Of a stretch of 6,539 nt of DNA, positions 1 through 5,905 are shown piece by piece. The stretch lies in NCBI GenBank assembly GCA_946482115.1, contig CAMLQP010000169.1, positions 1-6,539 of the forward strand, written 5' to 3'. Position 1 is the stretch's first letter. Each line of letters opens with the position of its first letter. Origin of the DNA: an uncultured Comamonadaceae bacterium. Lineage in GTDB: Bacteria; Pseudomonadota; Gammaproteobacteria; Burkholderiales; Burkholderiaceae. The notes beneath the pieces are model-generated. The model worked only from the letters and a program-made list of their open reading frames with translations, was not told the origin of the DNA and searched no databases. Made by a program: the position numbers and the translations under genes.

Positions 1-1474
1 AGAACGGGTACTGCGGCAGGGCGGCCTTGACCGTCCACCACTGCCAGCGCGTGTACTCGTCGATGTCGGCCGGGCCACCGACCGCGCTGCCGTTGCCACC
101 CAGGCCAGGGCCGCCGAAGGGGTTGGTGCAGTCGTCGTTGACGGTCTGGTCGTTGATGTGGACCATGCCGGCGTTCAGCCGCTCGCCGATGGCCATGGCG
201 CGTCCGACGTCGCGGCTGATCACCGCGGCGGCCAGCCCGCCCTGGCTGGTGTTGGCCAGGGTGACGGCCTCATCGTCAGAGCCGAACGTCACCAGGTTCA
301 CCACCGGACCGAAGGGCTCTTCGTCGAAGCTGCGCATGCCCGGCTTCACACCCGAGAGCACCGTGGGCTTGTAGCAAAGGCCTTCGTGCGTGCCGCCGGC
401 TTCCAGCGTGGCGCCTTGCTGGACGCTGTCCTGCACGACGGCGTCGAAGTGCGACAGCTGCTTCTGGTCGATCAGCGGACCCAGGGCCACCTGGCCGCTG
501 GCACCGTCGCCCACCGGCAGGTGCGTGGCCTTGCCCACCAAGCGCGCCTTCAGGCCCTCGGCGATGGACGCATGCACCAGCACGCGGTTGCTGGCCATGC
601 AGATCTGGCCCTGGTGGAACCAGGCACCGAACGCGGCGGCGCTGGCGGCGGCGTCCAGATCGGCGTCTTCCAGAATGATCAGGTTGTTGGCGCCGCCGAG
701 CTCCAGCGACACCTTCTTGAGGTGCTTGCCGGCCAGTTCGCCGATGCGCCGGCCCACGCCGGGTGAACCGGTGAAGGCGATCATGGGCACGCGCGGGTCC
801 ACCACCAGCGCCTCGCCCGCCTCGGCGTTGCCCGGCAGCACCTGCAGCACGCCAGCCGGCAGGCCCGCTTCCTGGAACACCCGCGCGATGATGAAACCGC
901 CGCTGGCGGGCGTGCGCACATCGGGCTTGAGCACCACCGCGTTGCCCAGCGCCAGGGCGGGCGCCACCGAGCGCAGGCTCAGGATGAGCGGGAAGTTGAA
1001 GGGCGAGATCACACCCACCACGCCGTGCGGCACGCGGCGTGCGATCGACAGGCGGCCCGGCGTGCTGGGCAGCACCTGGCCCTGCGCCTGCATCGGCAGG
1101 GCCGCGGCCAGGCGGCACAGCACCACGGCCTCGCGCACCTCGTGCTGGCCCTTGGGGATGATGCCGCCGGTCTCGCGGGCGATCATCAGCGCCAGCTCGT
1201 CGAAGTGCTGCTCGAACAGCGCGGCGGCCTTGAGCAGGAGGGCCGCCCGGTCGCGCGGCGGCGTGGCGGCCCAGGCGGCCTGCGCTGCGTGGGCACGGCC
1301 GATGGCGGCCTGCATGTCGGCACCACTGGCCACGCCGGTGCGCCACAGCGGCTGACCGGTCGCCGGCTCCACCACGTCCTGGCTGGCGGCCAGTCGTGTG
1401 CCCCAGCCGCCGTCGAAGGCGGTGCCGTTCCAGCAGGCCGCGTCGGCCCAGTTGATGTGTTCCGCTGCACCCAT
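1..1474 (-). CDS. Benzaldehyde dehydrogenase-like NAD(P)+ aldehyde dehydrogenase (3' end at window edge)
   Basis: The product probably oxidises an aromatic aldehyde such as benzaldehyde to its carboxylate in the cytoplasm, using NAD(P)+. The reading frame runs 491 codons from the ATG at 1474 to the left edge; the next codon begins with T, so the stop may lie just outside, and the length already suits the aldehyde dehydrogenase superfamily. Visible motifs are SPFNFP with oxyanion Asn160, LKP with cofactor-binding Lys183, FTGS near 234-237, LELGG with general-base Glu258, QGQICMA with nucleophile Cys292, EEPFGPV with Glu386, and NPFGG near 451-455. The C-terminal run WQWWTV followed by YPF is typical of the XylC/benzaldehyde dehydrogenase branch as I remember it. 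A strong Shine-Dalgarno fixes the start. Transcription is likely sigma-54 dependent, from the promoter at 1535-1550, under the divergent XylR-like regulator. Vanillin, salicylaldehyde or another aryl aldehyde could be the true substrate. The superfamily is certain; the substrate is inferred. Confidence 0.93.
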   Translation of the reverse strand, partial: MGAAEHINWADAACWNGTAFDGGWGTRLAASQDVVEPATGQPLWRTGVASGADMQAAIGRAHAAQAAWAATPPRDRAALLLKAAALFEQHFDELALMIARETGGIIPKGQHEVREAVVLCRLAAALPMQAQGQVLPSTPGRLSIARRVPHGVVGVISPFNFPLILSLRSVAPALALGNAVVLKPDVRTPASGGFIIARVFQEAGLPAGVLQVLPGNAEAGEALVVDPRVPMIAFTGSPGVGRRIGELAGKHLKKVSLELGGANNLIILEDADLDAAASAAAFGAWFHQGQICMASNRVLVHASIAEGLKARLVGKATHLPVGDGASGQVALGPLIDQKQLSHFDAVVQDSVQQGATLEAGGTHEGLCYKPTVLSGVKPGMRSFDEEPFGPVVNLVTFGSDDEAVTLANTSQGGLAAAVISRDVGRAMAIGERLNAGMVHINDQTVNDDCTNPFGGPGLGGNGSAVGGPADIDEYTRWQWWTVKAALPQYPF

Positions 1475-1480
1475 GTCGTG

Positions 1481-1488
1481 TCTCCTTT
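1481..1488 (-). promoter_or_regulatory. Ribosome binding site of the aldehyde dehydrogenase
   Basis: Read on the minus strand the sequence is AAAGGAGA, ending six bases before the ATG at 1474. It is a near-ideal Shine-Dalgarno and supports this start over other start codons further upstream on the same strand. Confidence 0.85.
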
Positions 1489-1534
1489 GGTTGAGGGTTG
1501 TGGGCCGGTTGCCCCCGGCCGTGCCACCGTGTTT

Positions 1535-1550
1535 TGCAACGGGCGTACCA
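1535..1550 (-). promoter_or_regulatory. Sigma-54 (-24/-12) promoter for the aldehyde dehydrogenase
   Basis: The minus-strand sequence TGGTACGCCCGTTGCA matches the RpoN consensus TGGCACG-N4-TTGCW at all but one defined base (T for C at the fourth position). The invariant GG lies at 1549-1548 and the invariant GC at 1537-1536, with exactly ten bases between them as required. The expected transcription start is near 1524, giving a leader of about 50 bases before the ATG at 1474, with the Shine-Dalgarno inside it. A gene for a sigma-54 activator is divergently placed immediately upstream, and a palindrome suited to be its enhancer lies about 180 bp upstream of the start point. Transcription from here should be silent without activator and ATP hydrolysis. 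Confidence 0.88.
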
Positions 1551-1687
1551 GCCACCGGCCACCGTGCGCCGCTCAACCGCCCACAAGGCCCTCGCACCAG
1601 AGGGAGCGCTCCGGACAAACCCTGATCGCTGGAAGGCGCCCTTCGGACCCCGCGGCTGCGGGAAAACATCACTGCAAAGAAACATTC

Positions 1688-1718
1688 ATGAATGCGAACA
1701 TTGAATGTCTGCATTCAT
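1688..1718. promoter_or_regulatory. Nested 31-bp palindrome, candidate enhancer (UAS) and operator of the XylR-like regulator
   Basis: Outer arms ATGAATGC (1688-1695) and GCATTCAT (1711-1718) are perfect inverted repeats. Inside them is a second perfect palindrome, ACATT-G-AATGT (1698-1708). Both are centred on base 1703, so 13 of 15 positions pair on either side. A further 12-bp palindrome, CATTCATGAATG (1683-1694), overlaps the left arm, and AACATT recurs at 1681 and 1697, 16 bp apart. The site is about 180 bp upstream of the expected sigma-54 start point, within the range where XylR/DmpR enhancers act. It also sits just before, or across, the regulator's start codon, where binding could repress the regulator gene. 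AT content is well above the surroundings. Binding by the neighbouring regulator is an inference. Confidence 0.62.
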
Positions 1719-1731
1719 TTTTGGTGCCTCC

Positions 1732-3543
1732 ATGCCCAGTCCCCGCATCTCCCTGGCCCAGCTCCATCGCGCCACCGGCGCCGCCCGGCCGGCGCCGCCC
1801 GCCCAGGCTCCGTTCTCCGGCCAGTGGCGCTTCGACCTGCAGCAGGTCGACGGCAGCAGCCACCCGACCGTGGCCGACCTCAGCGAATGCCTGTTCTTCT
1901 CGCCCGGCGACGGCCGCATCTGGCTGCAAGACCAGCGCATGGTGCTGATGCACGCCGAGGCCCTGGGCGGGCTGCGCCGCGAGCTGATCGAGACCATGGG
2001 CCTGGACAAGGCGCGCGGCCTGCTCACCCGCACGGGCTACCTCAGCGGCGCGCGCGACGCCGAACTGGTGCGCCGCCAGTGGCCCGACGCCGAACCGCCC
2101 GTGGCGGCCGTGGCCGGCACGCGGCTGCACGCGCTGGAGGGGGTGGTGAAGGTGGAGGTGGTGCGCGTGAGCTACGACGCCGCCACCGGCGACTACCAGG
2201 GCGAGTTCCTCTGGCACAACTCCAGCGAGGACGACGAACACATCGCGGTCTACGGCGTGGGAGGCTCGCCCGCCTGCTGGATGCAGACCGGCTACGCCAC
2301 CGGCTACGTGAGCACGCTGTTCGGCCGCCTGGTCCTGTTCCGCGAGGTCGCCTGCCGCTCGGCCGGCGATGCGCAGTGCCGGGTGATCGGCCGTTCGGTG
2401 GAGCTCTGGGACGATCCGCAGGAAGACCTGCGCTACCTGCAGCTGGGCGAGGACGGGCCCGACGCAGAACCCGCGGCGGCGCCGCTGGGGCCATGGACAA
2501 ACCAAGGGGCCACGGGCGGGCAGGACCCCACCCTGGTCGGCGCCTCATCCGCCTTCAACGCCGCCTTCCACATGGTGCGCCGCGTCGCCCCCACCCCCGC
2601 CACCGTGCTGTTCACCGGCGAGTCCGGCGTGGGCAAGGAGATGTTCGCACGCAGCCTGCACCGCAGCAGCGACCGGGCCGGCCAGCCCTTCGTCGCCATC
2701 AACTGCGCCGCCATTCCCGAGACCCTGATCGAGTCCGAGCTGTTCGGCGTCGAGCGCGGCGCCTACACCGGGGCCGGCGCCTCGCGCCCCGGACGCTTCG
2801 AACGCGCCGACGGTGGCACGCTGTTCCTCGACGAGATCGGCACCCTCAGCCTGGTGGCCCAGGGCAAGCTGCTGCGCGCCCTGCAGGAAGGCGAGATCGA
2901 GCGCGTGGGCGGCACCCGGACCCTGCGGGTGAACGTGCGCCTGGTGGCCGCGACCAACGAGAACCTGCGCGAGGCCGTGCGCGAGGGGCGCTTTCGCGAA
3001 GACCTGTTCTACCGGCTCAACGTCTTCCCCATCCACCTGCCGCCGCTGCGCGAACGGCGCGACGACATCCCGCTGCTGATGCAGCACTTCCTGCGCCACT
3101 ACCGCGAGGGCTACCAGCGCGACGTGCCAGGTTTCAGCCAGCGGGCGGTCAAGGCCCTGTTCAACTACGGCTTCCCAGGCAACATCCGCGAGCTGCAGAA
3201 CCTGATCGAGCGGGCGGTGATCATGGTCAACGACGGCGAACTGATCGACGTGCACCAGCTGTTCCGGGGTGGTGAAGAGCTCGGCGACGGCGTGCTCTCT
3301 CTGCCGGCCGAAGGCGGCACCGGAGGGCGCCTGGTGGGCACACCCGAAGGCACCGCCGTGGGTGCCGCGCAGGTCCCCGGACAGACCCTGGAAGACGCCG
3401 AGCAGCAGTGGATCGCCGCCGCCCTGCGGCGCACCGGCGGCAACATGGCCGCCGCGGCCCGGCAGCTGGGCATCACCCGCGCCACCCTGCTCTACCGGGC
3501 GCGCCGCCACGGCCTGGCGGTCGGGCGCAACGCGCGGCCCTGA
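1732..3543 (+). CDS. XylR/DmpR-type sigma-54-dependent aromatic-responsive transcriptional activator
   Basis: This is an NtrC-family enhancer-binding protein that senses an aromatic effector and activates RpoN-dependent transcription. From the ATG at 1732 it has 603 residues; XylR and DmpR have about 565. Order: XylR_N-type sensor from about residue 52, V4R domain about 172-220, linker to about 266, AAA+ domain about 267-500, Gly-rich spacer, and Fis-type HTH about 570-595. AAA+ motifs are Walker A GESGVGKE (296-303), the sigma-54 loop GAYTGA (343-348, Tyr replacing the usual Phe), Walker B LFLDE (364-368), the arginine-finger region REDLFYRLN, and sensor II NIRELQN. Cys182, Cys208 and Cys216 keep the 26- and 8-residue spacing of the zinc cysteines of DmpR/MopR/PoxR. 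An in-frame ATG at 1705 would add nine residues, but those codons are A/T-ending, unlike the rest of the gene, and overlap a palindrome, so I prefer 1732. Neither start has a good Shine-Dalgarno. It is divergent from the aldehyde dehydrogenase, its likely target. Confidence 0.93.
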   Translation: MPSPRISLAQLHRATGAARPAPPAQAPFSGQWRFDLQQVDGSSHPTVADLSECLFFSPGDGRIWLQDQRMVLMHAEALGGLRRELIETMGLDKARGLLTRTGYLSGARDAELVRRQWPDAEPPVAAVAGTRLHALEGVVKVEVVRVSYDAATGDYQGEFLWHNSSEDDEHIAVYGVGGSPACWMQTGYATGYVSTLFGRLVLFREVACRSAGDAQCRVIGRSVELWDDPQEDLRYLQLGEDGPDAEPAAAPLGPWTNQGATGGQDPTLVGASSAFNAAFHMVRRVAPTPATVLFTGESGVGKEMFARSLHRSSDRAGQPFVAINCAAIPETLIESELFGVERGAYTGAGASRPGRFERADGGTLFLDEIGTLSLVAQGKLLRALQEGEIERVGGTRTLRVNVRLVAATNENLREAVREGRFREDLFYRLNVFPIHLPPLRERRDDIPLLMQHFLRHYREGYQRDVPGFSQRAVKALFNYGFPGNIRELQNLIERAVIMVNDGELIDVHQLFRGGEELGDGVLSLPAEGGTGGRLVGTPEGTAVGAAQVPGQTLEDAEQQWIAAALRRTGGNMAAAARQLGITRATLLYRARRHGLAVGRNARP

Positions 3544-3545
3544 AT

Positions 3546-3565
3546 GCGGCGACATCACACGCCGC
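3546..3565. other. Small hairpin just after the regulator stop codon
   Basis: GCGGCG (3546-3551) and CGCCGC (3560-3565) form a six-bp stem with an eight-base loop. It begins two bases after the regulator stop. It has no T-tract of its own and probably only supports 3'-end stability or the stronger terminator that follows. It may also be chance in such GC-rich DNA. Confidence 0.35.
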
Positions 3566-3573
3566 CAGAATGG

Positions 3574-3599
3574 AAAAGGGCCCCGTGAGGGGCCCTTTT
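3574..3599. terminator. Bidirectional Rho-independent terminator
   Basis: An uninterrupted 11-bp inverted repeat, AAAAGGGCCCC (3574-3584) and GGGGCCCTTTT (3589-3599), closes a GTGA loop. The GC core followed by TTTT on both strands lets it act in either direction. It sits 30 bases after the regulator stop (3543) and 23 bases beyond the outer-membrane protein stop (3623, minus strand), so it can end both convergent transcripts. The T-tracts are short (four), so read-through is possible. Confidence 0.88.
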
Positions 3600-3622
3600 G
3601 CTTCAGGAAGCCGGGACCGGCA

Positions 3623-4675
3623 TCACTTGAAGTTGTACTGGACACCAACGCCCAGGTACATCAGCTCTTTCCACGAACGGGCTTCGTCCGAGCTCTTCTT
3701 CAGGAACACGTCGAAGTCGCTGCGCAGCGACAGGTTCTTGGTGAACGCGTGGGTCAGGCCCAGGCCCAGGGTCGGGCGGGTCTGCGTGCCTTCGACGGCG
3801 TCGGTGTGCTTCACGCGGGCGACGCCGGCCTTGCCGAACAGGCGGGTGGCTTCACCCAGGTCGGTGCCGACGGTGCCGCGCAGGCCCAGGGCGCTGACCT
3901 TGGACTCCAGGCCGTTCTCGAAGTTGTGGCTGCTGCCGAACTGGGCAAAGGCTTCCGCACCCCAGAGCTTGTTGAACTGGTAGCCGGCGCCCAGTTGCAG
4001 GGCAGGCTTGGTGTCGTGGTCGTTGTGCTGGGCGATGCCGTCGATCGGGCCGTTGCCGATCAGGTCGCGCTGGGCGCCAACGGTGCCGAAGACATACGGG
4101 AAGGCCACGACTTCAGCGGCCTTGGGAACCGGCGCGGGCGCGACCGGAGCGGGCGCAGGTGCGGCCGCCACCGGGGCGGGTGCGGGGGCTGCGGCGGGCA
4201 CCGGAGCGGGTGCGGCGGCCACCGGGGTGGGGCGCGGCAGCAGGTCGGAGAAGTGGTTGTCGCACTGGCGCATGGTCACGCGCACGATCTTGCCGCTGGC
4301 GTCCTTGTACGCGTTGACTTCCATGTTCGGGCTGAACGGGATCCACTTGCCCTGCAGCGCCTTGCTCACGCCGCCACGGCCGCGGGCAGTGGCCACGCCC
4401 TTGTCGCAGGCGCCCTTGCTGTAGTTGGGGCTCAGGTCCTTGAGCAGCATCGGCGACACCGAGGCTTCACCGGCGCGCAGCTTCGGCTTCTGCTTGGTCT
4501 GGGGCTTGTAGAACTTGGCCGTGCCGCCCTGGATCGCGGCGTCGCAAGCCTCGGGCGTGGCGTAGCCGGTGTTGCCGTCGCGGTCGGTGGTCATGCCGGC
4601 GGTCTGGGCGGCGGCGACGGAAGAGACGGTAAACAGAGCGGCGGCCAGGGCCACCCGATGAAGAGCAAAAGACAT
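3623..4675 (-). CDS. Outer-membrane beta-barrel protein with Ala/Pro linker (OmpA-like barrel)
   Basis: The 350-residue product is exported: it starts with a positively charged then hydrophobic signal peptide, with cleavage probable after Ala23 (VAAAQ). The mature N-terminal region (about 24-147) contains Cys44, Cys90 and Cys138 and is not a family I can name. A low-complexity Ala/Pro/Val linker spans about 148-186. Residues about 190-350 look like an eight-stranded OmpA-type barrel, with alternating aromatic/hydrophobic strands (for example LGAGYQFN, GLGLTHAF, YLGVGVQYNF). The last residues are Phe-Lys, so the usual terminal aromatic is one residue in. The start has GGAG at 4684-4687, eight bases upstream. 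The gene stands alone, converges with the regulator gene and ends at the shared terminator. Role (structural, adhesion or small pore) cannot be told from sequence. The order, soluble region first and barrel last, is the reverse of classical OmpA. Confidence 0.88.
   Translation of the reverse strand: MSFALHRVALAAALFTVSSVAAAQTAGMTTDRDGNTGYATPEACDAAIQGGTAKFYKPQTKQKPKLRAGEASVSPMLLKDLSPNYSKGACDKGVATARGRGGVSKALQGKWIPFSPNMEVNAYKDASGKIVRVTMRQCDNHFSDLLPRPTPVAAAPAPVPAAAPAPAPVAAAPAPAPVAPAPVPKAAEVVAFPYVFGTVGAQRDLIGNGPIDGIAQHNDHDTKPALQLGAGYQFNKLWGAEAFAQFGSSHNFENGLESKVSALGLRGTVGTDLGEATRLFGKAGVARVKHTDAVEGTQTRPTLGLGLTHAFTKNLSLRSDFDVFLKKSSDEARSWKELMYLGVGVQYNFK
4118..4234 (-). repeat. Ala/Pro-rich linker repeat inside the outer-membrane protein gene
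   Basis: This stretch encodes residues about 148-186, a chain made almost wholly of Ala, Pro and Val, with the motif PVAAAPAP occurring twice and PAPAPVA/PAPV variants between. At DNA level the GCGGCCGCCACCGGGG-type unit recurs imperfectly near 4163 and 4214. Such a tract is expected to be extended and flexible, spacing the N-terminal region from the barrel or crossing the peptidoglycan. Imperfect GC-rich repeats of this kind often vary in copy number between strains. Confidence 0.7.
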
Positions 4676-4704
4676 CTAGAAGACTCCAAATAAAATCGTG
4701 GATC

Positions 4705-4728
4705 GCCCGCAACGACCGAATCGCGGGC
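4705..4728. other. Inverted repeat in the leader region of the outer-membrane protein gene
   Basis: GCCCGC (4705-4710) and GCGGGC (4723-4728) form a six-bp inverted repeat with a 12-base spacer, 30 to 53 bases upstream of the outer-membrane protein start. It could be an operator or a weak mRNA hairpin. Chance is quite possible at this GC content. I could not assign a convincing sigma-70 promoter for either divergent gene in 4676-4929. Confidence 0.25.
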
Positions 4729-4917
4729 AGCAACCGATGAAGAGGGAACAAATGCAGTGGCCTGCGGGCCACCGTCACGGACCGGGATTCTACCTATTGA
4801 CCCGTGCCGGCCACGAGGGCGTCCCCGTTCTACAACAACAGACGCCTGCCCCGTGCATTTCCACTCGCCGCAGCGTTTCCCCGTCGCGTTTTGCGCAACG
4901 CCGTCCCCCTCAGAACC

Positions 4918-4921
4918 GAGG
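4918..4921 (+). promoter_or_regulatory. Ribosome binding site deciding the ttcA start
   Basis: GAGG lies eight bases before the ATG at 4930. The open frame extends upstream to an ATG at 4804, but that stretch lacks a comparable site, and the 42 extra residues would exceed the usual family length. Confidence 0.65.
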
Positions 4922-4929
4922 CCCGACCC

Positions 4930-5865
4930 ATGACCCCCGAAAAACTCGCCTTCGAAAACCAGAAACTCGAAAAACGCCTGTGCCGCGAGGTCGGCCGCGC
5001 CATCGTGGACTACAACATGATCGGGGAAGGCGACCGCGTGATGGTCTGCCTCTCGGGCGGCAAGGACAGCTACGGCCTGCTCGACATCCTCATGAAGCTG
5101 CAGAAGCGCGCCCCGGTGAACTTCGAGCTGATCGCGGTCAACCTCGACCAGAAGCAGCCGGGCTTTCCGGCCCACATCCTGCCCGAATACCTGTCCAAAC
5201 TCGGTATCAAGTTTCACATCGAGACACAAGATACTTATTCCATCGTCAAGGAAAAGATCGAGCCGGGCAAAACCATGTGCAGCCTGTGCAGCCGGCTGCG
5301 CCGCGGCATCCTCTACCGCGTGGCGCGCGAGCTGGGTTGCACCAAGATCGCGCTGGGCCACCACCGCGACGACATGCTGCAGACCCTGTTCCTGAACATG
5401 TTCTTCGGCGGCAAGCTCAAGGGCATGCCGGCCAAGCTGGTCAGCGACAACGGCGAGTTCATGGTGATCCGCCCGCTGGCCTACGTGCCCGAGAAGGACC
5501 TGATCCGCTGGGCCGAACACCGGCAGTTCCCCATCATCCCCTGCACGCTCTGCGGCAGCCAGGAGAACCTGCAGCGCAAGCAGGTGGGCAACCTGCTGCG
5601 CGACTGGGACAAGCAGTTCCCGGGCCGGCTGGAAAACATGCTGCACGCCCTGCAGAACGTGGTTCCCAGCCACCTGATGGACCGCTCGCTCTACCCGTTC
5701 CAGACCCTGCAGACCACCGGCGCACCGGTGGAGGACGGCGACCTGGCCTTCGACGAGGAGCCGCTGGTGGCGCCGCCCGCACCCGCGGCCGATGCGGACA
5801 CCGGTGCCGACGAAGTGAACGTCCGGCCCCGTGCGACGGTCATACCGATTGCCGCCACCACCTGA
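4930..5865 (+). CDS. ttcA: tRNA 2-thiocytidine(32) synthetase TtcA
   Basis: TtcA installs sulfur on cytidine 32 of certain tRNAs, using ATP to activate the base and an iron-sulfur cluster for sulfur transfer, in the cytoplasm. From the ATG at 4930 the protein has 311 residues, the length of Escherichia coli TtcA as I remember it. The ATP-binding PP-loop SGGKDS is at 42-47. The cluster cysteines are the CxxC pair Cys117/Cys120 in [11 protein letters not shown], plus Cys208 in IPCTLCGSQ (Cys205 is also present). The [14 protein letters not shown] segment at about 143-156 is also typical. The last 45 or so residues are Ala/Pro/acid-rich, without motifs, and probably disordered. It is divergent from the outer-membrane protein gene and is followed 40 bases later by a lipoprotein gene in the same direction, so the two are probably cotranscribed. 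Nothing looks truncated or damaged. Confidence 0.96.
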   Translation: MTPEKLAFENQKLEKRLCREVGRAIVDYNMIGEGDRVMVCLSGGKDSYGLLDILMKLQKRAPVNFELIAVNLDQKQPGFPAHILPEYLSKLGIKFHIETQDTYSIVKEKIEPGKTMCSLCSRLRRGILYRVARELGCTKIALGHHRDDMLQTLFLNMFFGGKLKGMPAKLVSDNGEFMVIRPLAYVPEKDLIRWAEHRQFPIIPCTLCGSQENLQRKQVGNLLRDWDKQFPGRLENMLHALQNVVPSHLMDRSLYPFQTLQTTGAPVEDGDLAFDEEPLVAPPAPAADADTGADEVNVRPRATVIPIAATT

Positions 5866-5905
5866 CCCGGGTGCCGTGCCAAGCCACCACCCTGCCGGAG
5901 GACCC

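Noticed and set aside
1511..1526. Second TGGCAC element on the minus strand resembling a sigma-54 -24 box
   Set aside because: The -12 half is GGGG instead of TTGC at the required spacing, and it lies in the leader of the much better promoter at 1535-1550.
1615..1630. Possible IHF site between enhancer and promoter (ATCA near 1625)
   Set aside because: It matches the IHF consensus at too few positions, and I found no convincing alternative in the region.
276..1685. Long minus-strand open frame overlapping the aldehyde dehydrogenase
   Set aside because: Its Arg/Gly-rich translation has no motifs and is a frame-shifted shadow of the dehydrogenase, whose own frame carries every catalytic motif.
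2545..3648. Long minus-strand open frame opposite the regulator gene
   Set aside because: It is antisense to conserved AAA+ motifs and runs through the terminator hairpin. Its Gln/His/Val/Ala-rich composition is typical of GC-rich antisense frames.
3269..4693. 474-codon plus-strand open frame opposite the outer-membrane protein
   Set aside because: It starts inside the regulator in another frame and spans the terminator. Its Gly/His-rich stretch is the antisense of the Ala/Pro linker.
4797..4802. TTGACC as a -35 box for ttcA
   Set aside because: No acceptable -10 hexamer lies 16-18 bases downstream, where the sequence is GC-rich.
4891..4898. TTGCGCAA palindrome upstream of ttcA
   Set aside because: It is only eight bases long, does not extend symmetrically, and has no spaced partner, so it is likely chance.
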